NCBI GenBank assembly: GCA_963707895.1
Contig: CAVPRS010000011.1
Span: forward strand, 558,001 to 622,000
Direction of reading: 5' to 3'
DNA length: 64,000 nucleotides
Source of the DNA: Fodinibacter sp963707895
GTDB taxonomy: Bacteria > Actinomycetota > Actinomycetes > Actinomycetales > Dermatophilaceae
The translations under genes were made by a program, and so were the position numbers. Numbering within the stretch: the stretch's first letter is position 1; the number at the start of each line of letters is the position of its first letter. Under the pieces are notes generated by a model, which saw only the letters and a program-made list of their open reading frames with translations, was not told the DNA's origin and ran no database searches. Below, piece by piece: positions 18,747 through 29,811 of the stretch.

Positions 18747-20540
18747 GTGGTGGGCGCAGTGATGGATGTCGCGCAGACGGTGGCGACCGGCATACCCGCA
18801 GTCATGAGGACCGACACGCTGATCGACGCCACGCCGGTCGACTACCTCATCCTCGCGACGTACTTCGTGTTCGTGCTCGGCATCGGGCTGATCGCCCGGC
18901 GCTCGGTGTCCGACTCCCTCGACTTCTTCCTGTCCGGACGCTCGCTGCCGGCCTGGGTGACCGGCCTGGCCTTCATCTCGGCCAACCTCGGTGCCGTCGA
19001 GATCATGGGGATGTCGGCCAACGGTGCCCAGATCGGCATCGCCACGGTGCACTACTTCTGGATCGGCGCCATCCCGGCGATGCTGTTCCTCGGCGTCGTG
19101 ATGATGCCCTTCTACTACGGCTCGAAGGTGCGCTCGGTCCCTGAGTTCATGTTCCGGCGGTTCGGCACCAAGGCGCACCTGGTCAACGCGACCTCGTTCG
19201 CGGTGGCCCAGCTGCTCATCGCCGGTGTCAACCTCTACCTGCTCAGCTCGATCGTGCACGCACTGCTCGGCTGGCCGCTGTGGCTGGCGCTCATCGTCGC
19301 CGCGGTCATCGTCCTCTCCTACATCACCCTCGGTGGCCTGTCCGCGGCGATCTACAACGAGGTGCTGCAGTTCTTCGTCATCGTCGCCTCGCTGCTGCCG
19401 CTCGTCATCATCGGCCTGAACCGGGTCGGTGGCTGGAGCGGCCTGGAGGAGAAGATCACCAGCGCGGCGAACAGCGCCCCGGCGGCAGCCGAGGTGCCGT
19501 CGGCCACCGACCAGCTGAACTCCTGGCCGGGGCAGGCCCTCACCGGCTTCGACTCGGGGTTCTGGTCGGTCGTCGGCATCGTCTTCGGGCTCGGGTTCGT
19601 GCTGTCCTTCGGGTACTGGACGACCAACTTCGTCGAGGTGCAGCGCGCGATGGCGTCCGACTCGATCGCCTCAGCCCGCAAGACGCCGATCATCGGCTCG
19701 TTCCCCAAGATGTTCGTCCCGTTCCTCACCATCATCCCGGGCATGATCGCCGCGGTCCTCGTGCCCGAGATCATCAAGCTGAAGAACGGCGAGGCAGTTC
19801 CGGGAGGCGCCTCCGGCGAGGGGGTCGCGTTCAACGACTCGTTGCTCTACCTGATGCGCGACCTGCTGCCGAACGGCCTGCTGGGGCTGGCGATCACCGG
19901 CCTGCTCGCGGCGTTCATGGCCGGCATGGCCGCCAACATCTCGGCGTTCAACACGGTCTTCAGCTACGACCTGTGGGAGCGGTACATCCGCAAGGACCGC
20001 ACCGACGACTACTACCTGCGCATCGGCCGGGTGGCGACCGTCGGGGCCACGGTCATCGCGATCTTCACCGCCCTGCTGGCCAGCTCGTTCTCGAACATCA
20101 TGGACTACCTCCAGACCCTGTTCGGGTTCTTCAACGCCCCACTGTTCGCGACGTTCATCCTCGGTATGTTCTGGAAGCGGATGACGGGCACGGCGGCGTG
20201 GATCGGACTGGTCTCGGGAACCCTGGCAGCCGTGCTCGTCGCGTTCCTGAGCGAGGACGCCTTCGGGTCGGCGAGCCTGGGGGTCATCCCGCTCGGCGGC
20301 CAAGGGGCTGCTTTCGTCGCGGCGTCGGCCGCGTTCATCGTCGACCTCATCCTGTCCGTCGGCATCTCGTTGTTCACCACGGCCCCGAAGCCCGAAGACC
20401 TCGTCGGTCTGGTGTACTCGGAGACACCGAAGGAAGTCCGTCAGGACCCGCTCGAGCACACCTACCCGTGGTACCGGCGCACGCTGCCCCTCGCGGGGGT
20501 CTCGCTCGTGATGGTCACCATCCTCAACATCCTCTTCTGA
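18747..20540 (+). CDS. Sodium:solute symporter (SGLT-like)
   Basis: 597 residues from GTG 18747; ATG 18762 in the same frame is an alternative start. About 14 TM helices with the LeuT-like inverted-repeat layout of the SSS family. Segments resembling the sodium/galactose symporter are recognisable: FISANLGAVEIMGMSANG near the first repeat, WTTNFVEVQRAMAS, and MFVPFLTIIPGMIA. It probably imports a sugar or related solute with Na+; substrate specificity cannot be read. A 98-residue two-TM protein follows 12 bases later and is probably co-expressed. No sugar-catabolism gene lies nearby. Confidence 0.88.
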   Translation: MVGAVMDVAQTVATGIPAVMRTDTLIDATPVDYLILATYFVFVLGIGLIARRSVSDSLDFFLSGRSLPAWVTGLAFISANLGAVEIMGMSANGAQIGIATVHYFWIGAIPAMLFLGVVMMPFYYGSKVRSVPEFMFRRFGTKAHLVNATSFAVAQLLIAGVNLYLLSSIVHALLGWPLWLALIVAAVIVLSYITLGGLSAAIYNEVLQFFVIVASLLPLVIIGLNRVGGWSGLEEKITSAANSAPAAAEVPSATDQLNSWPGQALTGFDSGFWSVVGIVFGLGFVLSFGYWTTNFVEVQRAMASDSIASARKTPIIGSFPKMFVPFLTIIPGMIAAVLVPEIIKLKNGEAVPGGASGEGVAFNDSLLYLMRDLLPNGLLGLAITGLLAAFMAGMAANISAFNTVFSYDLWERYIRKDRTDDYYLRIGRVATVGATVIAIFTALLASSFSNIMDYLQTLFGFFNAPLFATFILGMFWKRMTGTAAWIGLVSGTLAAVLVAFLSEDAFGSASLGVIPLGGQGAAFVAASAAFIVDLILSVGISLFTTAPKPEDLVGLVYSETPKEVRQDPLEHTYPWYRRTLPLAGVSLVMVTILNILF

Positions 20541-20552
20541 GCAGGAGCAGCC

Positions 20553-20849
20553 ATGGCACAGCAACAGAAGAAGACGGCCGGGATCTTCGACATCCGCAAC
20601 ATCATCGGGTCCCTGCTCACCATCTACGGCGTGATCCTCACGCTCATGGGCCTGCTCGCCGACCCCGAGACCGAGAAGACCGGCGGGTCCAACGCCAACC
20701 TGGTGGCCGGCATCGTGCTGCTCATCATGGGCCTGGGGTTCATCGCCTGGGCCTACCTGCGGCCGGTCAAGGTGCCCGAGCACGTCGAGCCGGTGCTCGA
20801 CGACCCGACCCGTCCGGCGCCCAAGAAGAAGCAGCGCCCGGCGCACTGA
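20553..20849 (+). CDS. Two-TM small membrane protein, probable symporter partner
   Basis: 98 residues from ATG 20553 with GAGCAGGAG just upstream. Two TM helices (about 19-36 and 50-69) are followed by a Pro/Lys-rich cytoplasmic tail (PAPKKKQRPAH). No enzymatic motif is visible. The 12-base spacing from the symporter suggests an accessory or stability subunit, comparable to the tiny partners known for some SSS and other secondary transporters. That role is inference. Confidence 0.7.
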   Translation: MAQQQKKTAGIFDIRNIIGSLLTIYGVILTLMGLLADPETEKTGGSNANLVAGIVLLIMGLGFIAWAYLRPVKVPEHVEPVLDDPTRPAPKKKQRPAH

Positions 20850-20924
20850 GGCGCCCGCCGCGGTCGATGCAGGCCTCGGCGACGGCCTCCCGGGACGCTG
20901 ATCGGTCGGCACTAGGGTCCGGGC

Positions 20925-21625
20925 ATGGGTGAGATGACCACGGTCGGCGACCTCCCGGCGTACCGCGCGGTGCCCGAAGGTGACGGGCCGTGGCCGGGGC
21001 TGGTGCTCGTGCACGAGATCTTCGGCCTCGACGACGAGATGCGGCGGCACGCCGACCGGCTCGCCGCCTGGGCTACCTCGTGCTCGCCCCGGACCTGATG
21101 TCGCGGGGGCCCGGCGTGGTCTGCCTGGCACGGACGATGAGGGCGCTGCGCCGCGGTCGCGGCCGCGCCTTCGACGACCTCGACGCCACGCGGACCGGGC
21201 TGGTCGCCGACCCGGCGTGCAACGGCTCGGTCGGGGTGATCGGGTTCTGCATGGGTGGCGGGTTCGCCCTGGTGCTGGCGGGCCGGCCCGGGTGGCAGGC
21301 GGCCGCGGTCAACTACGGGATGCTCCCGCGGGACCTCGCGGCGCTCGACGGCGCCTGCCCGGTCGTCGCGAGCTACGGCGCACGGGACCGCTACCTGCGC
21401 GGCGCCGCCTCGACGCTCGAGACGGCGCTGACCGAGCGCGGGGTCGAGCACGACGTCGAGGAGTACCCCGACGCGGGCCATGCCTTCCTCAACGAGACCG
21501 CGAACGCGCCCTGGTATGCCGCGCCGATGTCGCGCATCGTCATGCGCGCGGGCCCGGAGCCGGCCTCCGCGAGGGATGCGTGGGGGCGGATCGAGGCGTT
21601 CCTCGGTCGTCACCTCACCAGGTGA
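20925..21625 (+). CDS. Dienelactone hydrolase family protein, frameshifted
   Basis: Start ATG 20925. The first frame reads GLVLVHEIFGLDDEMRRHADRLAA, the conserved Glu-containing N-terminal segment of dienelactone hydrolases. The rest lies in another frame from LGYLVLAPDLMSRG onward. It carries the nucleophile elbow GFCMGGGFA (Cys where serine hydrolases have Ser, as in dienelactone hydrolase) and the His in DAGHAFLN. One base is missing near 21067-21070; restoring a CCC run gives a continuous protein of about 233 residues. It hydrolyses lactones or esters; the physiological substrate is unknown. Its 3' end overlaps the convergent gene by 11 bases. Confidence 0.8.
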
Positions 21626-22388
21626 CCGCGGCCCGCTCCCGCCACTCGTCCAGCAGACCCGTGGGGTCGTCGACCGCGCCGCCGCGGTTCCACAGCGCGA
21701 GGTAGAGGTCGGGGGCGGTGCCACTGAGCGTCCGCGCGCCGGCAAGGCCGTCATGGGGGTCGTGCCGGCGGGTCACCGGCGCCTGGTCGGTGACGTCGAG
21801 GCGCCAAGCCGGCCCGTCGGTGACGGAGACCGTTGCGGTGTAAGGGGTCTCGCTGCGCGGCCCCTTCGTGCGGCGCTGCCAGAAGCCGACGAGCAGCTCA
21901 TCGACCCCGTCGGTGGCGAGGTCGGTGCTGAGCCACACGTCGTCACTCGTCAGGGGCCGCTGGTCTCGGGCGGCGAGCGCGTCGAGCGCGTGCACCGTCG
22001 TCTCGTGGCACTGGCGGCGCGCCCAGAACTGCCGTGCCGGGGGTGCCTGCTTGAGGAAGGTCATGACGGCCAGGTCGTCAGGGGCGGCCTGCAGGGCGGC
22101 GACCAGGGGACCGGCACCGTCGAGCAGCCAGGCCACGGGGTTCCCGGCGGCGCGACCCTCGGCCTCGACGGCGACGTCGTCGACGCCGGCCGGGTCGGCA
22201 CGGACCACCGCAGTCGCCCAGCGGTGCACCATCCCCTGGTGGGCGAGGAGGTCGCGCACCGTCCAGCCGGGGCAGGTGGGCACCGGGGCGTCCGGGCCGG
22301 CGGCACGTGACCACACCGCCATCCGGTCGACGGCCGCGTCGAGGGACGCCAGGTAGTCGTCGACGCTCGGCAGCTCCGGGTGGTGCAT
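21615..22388 (-). CDS. Maleylpyruvate isomerase family mycothiol-dependent enzyme
   Basis: 257 residues from ATG 22388. The N-terminal DinB-like four-helix domain begins DYLASLDAAVDRMAVWSRA and contains CPGWTVRDLLAHQGMVHRW, where the first metal-ligand His lies. The second metal region is CHETTVHALDALAAR. A C-terminal beta-rich domain follows (ATVSVTDGPAWRLDVTD). Family members use mycothiol as cofactor, consistent with an actinomycete. The true reaction is unknown for most of them. It is convergent with the dienelactone hydrolase. Confidence 0.85.
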   Translation of the reverse strand: MHHPELPSVDDYLASLDAAVDRMAVWSRAAGPDAPVPTCPGWTVRDLLAHQGMVHRWATAVVRADPAGVDDVAVEAEGRAAGNPVAWLLDGAGPLVAALQAAPDDLAVMTFLKQAPPARQFWARRQCHETTVHALDALAARDQRPLTSDDVWLSTDLATDGVDELLVGFWQRRTKGPRSETPYTATVSVTDGPAWRLDVTDQAPVTRRHDPHDGLAGARTLSGTAPDLYLALWNRGGAVDDPTGLLDEWRERAAVTW

Positions 22389-22429
22389 GACCGCGATTCT
22401 GGCACCGACGGCGTCGTCGGAGACGCCGG

Positions 22430-23242
22430 TCAGGCGAACTGCCAGGAGCGCTTGCTCAGCCCGAACCAGAAGCCGTCGATGACGCTGCGCGCGTCGACGC
22501 CGCCCGAGGCGGCCGCCGCACCGAGGGCGACGTAGAGCGGCGCCCAGTGCTCGGTACGCGGGTGGGCCTCACGGGCGGCCGGCGCCTTGGCGAGGAAGTC
22601 GAGCACGGCGTCGACGTCGCCGTTGCCGACCGTCTCGGCGGCCCAGTGGTCGAACTCGGCCGAGGGGGTGGGCGGTGCGGCATCCGCGCCGGCGCTGGGG
22701 TTGAACCAGCCCAGGTTGTGGGTGGTGAACCCGGACCCGATGATCAGCACGTTCTCGTCGCGCAGCGGCGCGAGGCGCTCACCGAGGGCGAACAGCCGCT
22801 GGGGGTCAAGGGTCGGCATCGAGAGCTGCACCACCGGCACGTCGGCGGCGGGGAACATCTCCACGAGCGGCACGTAGGCGCCGTGGTCGAGCCCGCGCGT
22901 GGGGTCCTGGTGCAGCGTCTCACCGGCACCGGAGAGCAGCCCGGCCACCGACCGCGCCAGCTCGGGAGCCCCCGGCGCGTCGTAGGTGACCTCGTAGTAG
23001 TGCTGGGGGAAGCCCCAGAAGTCGTAGAACAGGGGCACGTCGCCGCTCGTCGCCGACACCGCGGTCGGGGCGAGCTCCCAGTGGGCCGACACGACGAGGA
23101 TCGAGCTCGGCCGGGGCAGGTCGTCGCTCCACGCCGCCAGCTCGGCGGTCCAGGTCTCGTCGTCGGCCAGCGGGGGTGCGCCGTGGCTGAGGTAGAGGAC
23201 GGGCGGCCGGGAGGCGGTCGACGTGGTGTCGGTGGCGGTCAT
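22430..23242 (-). CDS. DODA-type extradiol ring-cleavage dioxygenase family protein
   Basis: 270 residues from ATG 23242, with GAGGAG 7 bases upstream. Metal-ligand histidines of the 4,5-DOPA dioxygenase family are visible in YLSHGAPPL (about His20), VSAHWE (about His54), GLDHGAYVPL (about His120) and TEHWAPLYVALG. These enzymes cleave catechol-type rings; bacterial homologues of the YgiD group act on DOPA-like or unknown catechols. The gene is divergent from an acetyltransferase, and the gap between them carries a small inverted repeat. Confidence 0.9.
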   Translation of the reverse strand: MTATDTTSTASRPPVLYLSHGAPPLADDETWTAELAAWSDDLPRPSSILVVSAHWELAPTAVSATSGDVPLFYDFWGFPQHYYEVTYDAPGAPELARSVAGLLSGAGETLHQDPTRGLDHGAYVPLVEMFPAADVPVVQLSMPTLDPQRLFALGERLAPLRDENVLIIGSGFTTHNLGWFNPSAGADAAPPTPSAEFDHWAAETVGNGDVDAVLDFLAKAPAAREAHPRTEHWAPLYVALGAAAASGGVDARSVIDGFWFGLSKRSWQFA

Positions 23243-23264
23243 TGCGGGCTCCTCGGAGATGTTT

Positions 23265-23278
23265 GTTGAACATTCAAC
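23265..23278. promoter_or_regulatory. Operator-like inverted repeat GTTGAA-CA-TTCAAC
   Basis: A perfect 14-base inverted repeat, AT-rich against its surroundings, 23 bases upstream of the dioxygenase start in the divergent gap. Shape and context resemble binding sites of MarR-type regulators of aromatic metabolism. No such regulator gene is in the neighbourhood. Confidence 0.55.
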
Positions 23279-23339
23279 CATATGACGACCGATGACATTC
23301 CCCTCGACGGGGAGCGGGCTCCAATGGTGTCCTGAGCGG

Positions 23340-23822
23340 GTGCCCCACGTCACCCTTCGCGAGATCAGCCCAGACATCGAGGACGCCGTGCTCGCGCTGC
23401 GCGTCGCACCGGCCCAGGAGCAGTTCGTCTCGGGGGTCGCCCGCTCGCTCATCGACGCCGCGACCCAGCCCGAGGGGCACCCCTGGCTGCGCGCCGTCAT
23501 GGCCGACGAGGTCCCCGTCGGGTTCGTGATGGTGAGCTGGGACGTGGTCCCCGTGCCCGACGAGCTCTGGGGACCGTTCTACCTCTGGCGCCTGCTGGTC
23601 GACGAGCGCCACCAGGGCCACGGGTACGGCTCCGCCGCGCTCGGTCTCGTGGCGGATGCCGTGCGCGCCGGCGGCGCCGACGTCCTGTTCACGAGCTGCG
23701 GTCAGGGCGAGGGCTCGCCGCAGCCCTTCTACGAGGGGCTGGGCTTCGTTCCCACGGGCGAGGTCGACTCGCACGGCGAGGTGCACCTCGCCCTCGACCT
23801 CACGACGGGGGAGACCCGATGA
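23340..23822 (+). CDS. GNAT-family N-acetyltransferase
   Basis: 160 residues from GTG 23340; residues upstream in the same frame do not look coding. The acetyl-CoA-binding motif is clear: LWRLLVDERHQGHGYGSAALGLV (about residues 80-102), with the C-terminal FYEGLGFVPTGEV typical of the fold. It resembles spermidine/spermine acetyltransferase-like enzymes, but the acceptor is unknown. Its stop overlaps the start of the shikimate dehydrogenase-like gene (ATGA), so the two are co-translated. Confidence 0.88.
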   Translation: MPHVTLREISPDIEDAVLALRVAPAQEQFVSGVARSLIDAATQPEGHPWLRAVMADEVPVGFVMVSWDVVPVPDELWGPFYLWRLLVDERHQGHGYGSAALGLVADAVRAGGADVLFTSCGQGEGSPQPFYEGLGFVPTGEVDSHGEVHLALDLTTGETR

Positions 23823-24670
23823 GCGCGCCCGGCTTCCTCGGCATCCACACCGGCTCGTTCTCCACGCCCGCCGCGGGGAACCCGACCGTCGTCATGGTCG
23901 AGGCCGCCTACCGCCACCACGGCCTCGATGCGCGCTACCTCAACTGCGAGGTGGCGCCCGAGGCCCTCGCCGACGCGGTCGCGGGCGCCCGGGCGATGGG
24001 GTGGGCCGGCTTCAACTGCTCGCTGCCGCACAAGGTCGCCGTCATCGAGCACCTCGACCGGCTCGCACCGTCGGCGCGGGTCATCGGCGCCGTCAACACC
24101 GTCGTCGCCACCGACGGCGAGCTCGTCGGCCACAACACCGACGGCCAGGGCTTCGTCGAGTCGCTGCGAACCGTGGTCGACCCGGCCGGGCTCGAGGTCG
24201 TCGTGCTCGGCGCCGGTGGCGCCGCGCGAGCGGTCGCGGTCGAGACGTCGCTGGCCGGCGCGGCGTCCGTCATCGTCGTCAACCGCGACGCGACCCGCGG
24301 CGAGGAGCTGGCCCGGGTGGTGACCGCCGGCACCGGGGTTCCGGCCGTCTTCGTGCCCTGGGACCACACCTATGCCGTGCCGGGCTCCGCCGACGTCCTC
24401 GTCAACGCCACCTCGGTCGGCTTCGGCGACGCCGAGGCCCTCGTCGACGTCGACCCCGACAGCCTGCGGCCGGGGCTCGTCGTGGCCGATGTCGTGGTCT
24501 CGCCGCCGCGCACGGCGCTGCTGCGAGCCGCCGAAGGAGCCGGTGCGACCACCCTCGACGGACTGGGGATGCTCGTCGGGCAGGGCGCGCTGGCGGTGCG
24601 TCACTGGACCGGTGTCGACCCCGACCGCGAGGTCATGCGGGCCGCCGCGGCCGAGGCCCTGGGCGTCTAG
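23819..24670 (+). CDS. aroE: Shikimate dehydrogenase family protein
   Basis: 283 residues from ATG 23819. The N-terminal substrate domain has the conserved Lys in NCSLPHKVAVIEHLD and Asn/Asp in GAVNTVV and GHNTDGQGF. The C-terminal Rossmann domain has VVVLGAGGAARAVAVE and NATSVGF. It reduces 3-dehydroshikimate with NADPH in the shikimate pathway, or is a paralogue with quinate-like substrates. The residues around IHTGSFSTPAAGN differ from the usual SxS substrate motif, so a non-canonical substrate is possible. It is coupled to the acetyltransferase rather than to other aro genes, which also favours a paralogue. Confidence 0.75.
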   Translation: MSAPGFLGIHTGSFSTPAAGNPTVVMVEAAYRHHGLDARYLNCEVAPEALADAVAGARAMGWAGFNCSLPHKVAVIEHLDRLAPSARVIGAVNTVVATDGELVGHNTDGQGFVESLRTVVDPAGLEVVVLGAGGAARAVAVETSLAGAASVIVVNRDATRGEELARVVTAGTGVPAVFVPWDHTYAVPGSADVLVNATSVGFGDAEALVDVDPDSLRPGLVVADVVVSPPRTALLRAAEGAGATTLDGLGMLVGQGALAVRHWTGVDPDREVMRAAAAEALGV

Positions 24671-24798
24671 ACACACCGACTCCGACGTCCCGGTTTGCGC
24701 GAAACGGCGAACCGGGCGCTACCGTCGTCGGCGTCACCACGTCGGAGCAGCGACGAATCCGCTGCACGTGGACGGCGGAAACGGACACGGTGGACAAC

Positions 24799-27618
<2,820 letters not shown>

Positions 27619-27652
27619 CGGGTGCGTCCGCATCCGCGCTTGCCCGGCAGGT

Positions 27653-27664
27653 TACCCGCGGGTA
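27653..27664. promoter_or_regulatory. Operator-like palindrome TACCCGCGGGTA
   Basis: A perfect 12-base palindrome, 55 bases upstream of the SCP2 gene. TACCCG-CGGGTA resembles TetR-type sites found near fatty-acid or acyl-CoA genes in Actinobacteria; that link is from memory and unverified. Confidence 0.4.
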
Positions 27665-27719
27665 GGTTCGGGGGACCGTCCGGGGCCGTCAGGGTGCCGG
27701 GCACGTCACGGGAGAGCGC

Positions 27720-28169
27720 ATGGCACTGCACCCCGAGCTGCTCGAGACCATGTCGGGCGAGGAGTTCGTCGGCCTGGTCAAGAGCACGTCCGACCAGGAG
27801 ATCCGCGACGACTTCGCCGGCGAGCACCGCGTGCCGCTGCTCGACGCCATCTTCGCGCGCTTCCCGCACCAGTTCCGGCCCGAGAAGGCCGGTGACCGCT
27901 CGGCGCGGATCGACTTCCGGGTCACCGGTGGGCCCGGGGACTCCAGCGACACCTACGGGGTGGTCGTCGACCACGGCACCTGCACCGTCGAGAAGGGGGC
28001 CGGCGAGAGCCCCGACCTCTCGCTGATGCTCGGGCCGGCCGAGTTCCTCAAGCTGATCACCGGCACCGGCAACCCGGCGATGATGTTCATGATGGGCAAG
28101 GTCAAGGCCCGCGGGGACCTCGGGCTGGCCGGCGGCCTCGCCAACTGGTTCGAGGCCCCGAAGGGCTGA
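27720..28169 (+). CDS. SCP2 sterol-binding domain protein
   Basis: 149 residues from ATG 27720, preceded by GGGAGAG. The second half shows the SCP2 pattern: RIDFRVTGGPG, YGVVVDHGTCTVEKGAGESPDLSLMLGPAEFLKLITGTGNP and FMMGKVKARGDLGLA. The fold binds lipids or acyl chains in a hydrophobic tunnel. Stand-alone bacterial members may carry lipids or act in lipid metabolism. No neighbouring lipid enzyme indicates the ligand. A 12-base palindrome upstream suggests regulation. Confidence 0.88.
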   Translation: MALHPELLETMSGEEFVGLVKSTSDQEIRDDFAGEHRVPLLDAIFARFPHQFRPEKAGDRSARIDFRVTGGPGDSSDTYGVVVDHGTCTVEKGAGESPDLSLMLGPAEFLKLITGTGNPAMMFMMGKVKARGDLGLAGGLANWFEAPKG

Positions 28170-28183
28170 CCCCTCGCGCCTCG

Positions 28184-28270
28184 ACTTCCCGCCCGATCCC
28201 GGAACCTTCACCTTCGCACCACATCGGTTCCGGTGCGAACCTGAAGGTTCTCGCATCGGGCGGGAAAGTT
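28184..28270. repeat. Long palindromic element, family 2 copy a
   Basis: About 87 bases of imperfect palindrome: the left arm begins ACTTCCCGCCCGATCCCGG and contains ACCTTCACCTTCGCACC; the right arm ends ATCGGGCGGGAAAGTT. Arms differ at about four positions. Related copies lie at 36139-36210 and 39375-39458. It sits between the SCP2 gene and the tipA-like promoter. Confidence 0.85.
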
Positions 28271-28285
28271 GTGACGAGGCCCGGC

Positions 28286-28316
28286 TTGACCCTCACGCCA
28301 CGTGAGGCGGCACGGT
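28286..28316 (+). promoter_or_regulatory. MerR/TipA-type promoter with 19-bp spacer
   Basis: TTGACC (28286-28291) as -35 and CACGGT (28311-28316) as -10 are separated by 19 bp. Between them lies the inverted repeat CCTCACG-CCA-CGTGAGG (28291-28307). Over-long spacers holding a dyad are the hallmark of MerR-activated promoters. The layout closely resembles the Streptomyces tipA promoter as I recall it. The gene it precedes is itself TipA-like, implying autoactivation. Confidence 0.8.
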
Positions 28317-28322
28317 GGTGAC

Positions 28323-29114
28323 ATGACCGCGACGAGCCAGCACACTGCACGGGTGGAGCTCACCGTCGGCCAGGTGGCCGAGACCTTCGGTGTCACGGTG
28401 CGCACGCTGCACCACTACGACGCCGAGGGCCTCGTCGTGCCGAGTGCGCGCACCCACGCCGGGTACCGCCTCTACACGGATGCCGACCTGTCCCGGCTCG
28501 CGTCCGTCGTCACCTACCGCCGGCTCGGCCTGCCGCTCAGCGAGGTTCGCGCCCTCCTCGACGGCGAGGGGACGCCGCAGGAGCACCTGCGCCGGCAGCG
28601 CGACGCGGTCATGACCCGGCTGGGCGAGCTCGAACAGCTCGTCAGCGCCATCGACGCAGCACTGGAGGCAACCATGGACGACCGACCCGCGACCACCGAG
28701 GAGCTCAAGGAGCTCTTCGGCGACGGCTTCAGCGAGGAGTACCAGGCCGAGGCGCAGGAGCGCTGGGGCGAGTCCGACGCCTGGAAGCAGTCCAAGCGGC
28801 GCACCGACCGCTACACCAAGGCCGACTTCGAACAGATCAAGGCCGAGGGGGATGCCGTGAACCTCGCCCTCGTCGCCGCGCTCCGGTCGGGCGCCCCGGC
28901 CACGTCGACCGAGGCGATGGATGCCGCCGAGGCGCACCGCGCGCACATCGAGCGGTGGTTCTACGACCTCGACCACGACTTCCACCGGGGACTGGCCGAC
29001 ATGTACCTCGCCGACCCGCGGTTCACGAAGACCTACGAGGACCAGCAGGAGGGGCTCGCGCAGTACGTGCACGACGCCATCCACGCCAACGCCGACCGGC
29101 ACCAGCAGGCCTGA
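28323..29114 (+). CDS. MerR-family regulator with TipAS effector domain (TipA-like)
   Basis: 263 residues from ATG 28323. The N-terminal MerR helix-turn-helix reads TVGQVAETFGVTVRTLHHYDAEGLVVPSA, followed by GYRLYTDADLSRLASVVTYRRLGLPLSEVRALL and a coiled-coil dimer helix. The C-terminal domain (about 130-263) matches TipAS: SEEYQAEAQERWG, AHRAHIERWFYDL, RGLADMYLADPRFTKTYEDQQEGLAQYVHDAI. TipA proteins bind thiopeptide antibiotics or other multidrug ligands and activate their own promoter. The promoter at 28286-28316 fits that scheme. Transcription may begin almost at the ATG. Confidence 0.92.
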   Translation: MTATSQHTARVELTVGQVAETFGVTVRTLHHYDAEGLVVPSARTHAGYRLYTDADLSRLASVVTYRRLGLPLSEVRALLDGEGTPQEHLRRQRDAVMTRLGELEQLVSAIDAALEATMDDRPATTEELKELFGDGFSEEYQAEAQERWGESDAWKQSKRRTDRYTKADFEQIKAEGDAVNLALVAALRSGAPATSTEAMDAAEAHRAHIERWFYDLDHDFHRGLADMYLADPRFTKTYEDQQEGLAQYVHDAIHANADRHQQA

Positions 29115-29162
29115 CCCGCAGCGGGAGCCCGGGCCGACTGACCCCCGAGCCGCCCTCCGGGA

Positions 29163-29224
29163 ATCGAGAGTCCGCGACACGCTGACGCCCCACGGGATCC
29201 GTCAGCGTGTCGCGGACTCTCGAT
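29163..29224. repeat. Long palindromic element, family 1 copy b
   Basis: Perfect 25-bp inverted arms (29163-29187 and 29200-29224) with a 12-base loop. The arm core matches copy a (6301-6360) at about 20 of 22 positions, while loops differ. It lies between the tipA-like gene and a secreted protein; a role as terminator of the former is also possible. Confidence 0.85.
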
Positions 29225-29371
29225 GGTGCCGCCCCACAACCGGGCGTGGCAGCAAGGCGGGCCGCCCGCGGAGGTACTACGACCAAGGGCCGATGGCGGC
29301 TGTCCATCACCGGGACCCATGGTGTGTCTGCACGAGCCGGACCCACCGGCCGACGGACCCCGGAGGACGCC

Positions 29372-29773
29372 ATGACCCGCACCAGCACCCGCCGCACGCT
29401 CGCCGCCCTCGCCGTCACCGGCGCGCTGGTGGCCACCGCCGCCCCGGCCGCCCTGGCCAAGGGCACCGAGGTGCGCACGTCCGGCACCTGCAGCCAGGGG
29501 GCCACCTGGAAGCTGAAGGCCAAGACCGACGACGGCCGCCTCGAGGTCGAGCTCGAGGTCGACTCCAACCGCGCGGGCCAGAGCTGGTCGGTACGGCTGA
29601 AGGACAACGGCGTGCTCGTGTGGTCGGGCACCCGCACCACCCTCGCCCCCAGCGGCTCATTCGAGGTCGAGCGCCGGATCGCCAACCGCGCCGGGACCGA
29701 CACCATCACCGCCTACGCCAGGCACGCGGCATCCGGCCAGACCTGCTCGGCCCGCCTGTCACTGCGCGCCTGA
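29372..29773 (+). CDS. Small secreted protein, function unknown
   Basis: 133 residues from ATG 29372, with GGAGGA upstream. A clear Sec signal peptide (RTSTRRTLAALAVTGALVATAAPAALA) is followed by about 105 mature residues. They are rich in beta-strand-like alternation (GATWKLKAKTDDGRLEVELEVD, WSVRLKDNGVLVW) with two cysteines (CSQGA, TCSARL) that could form one disulfide. The pattern suggests a small immunoglobulin-like beta sandwich. It precedes another exported protein and a two-component system, 38 bases from the next gene. I do not recognise the family. Confidence 0.75.
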   Translation: MTRTSTRRTLAALAVTGALVATAAPAALAKGTEVRTSGTCSQGATWKLKAKTDDGRLEVELEVDSNRAGQSWSVRLKDNGVLVWSGTRTTLAPSGSFEVERRIANRAGTDTITAYARHAASGQTCSARLSLRA

Positions 29774-29811
29774 CGCCCCTCTGAGACACTTCCTCCCGAA
29801 AGGACCCCACC

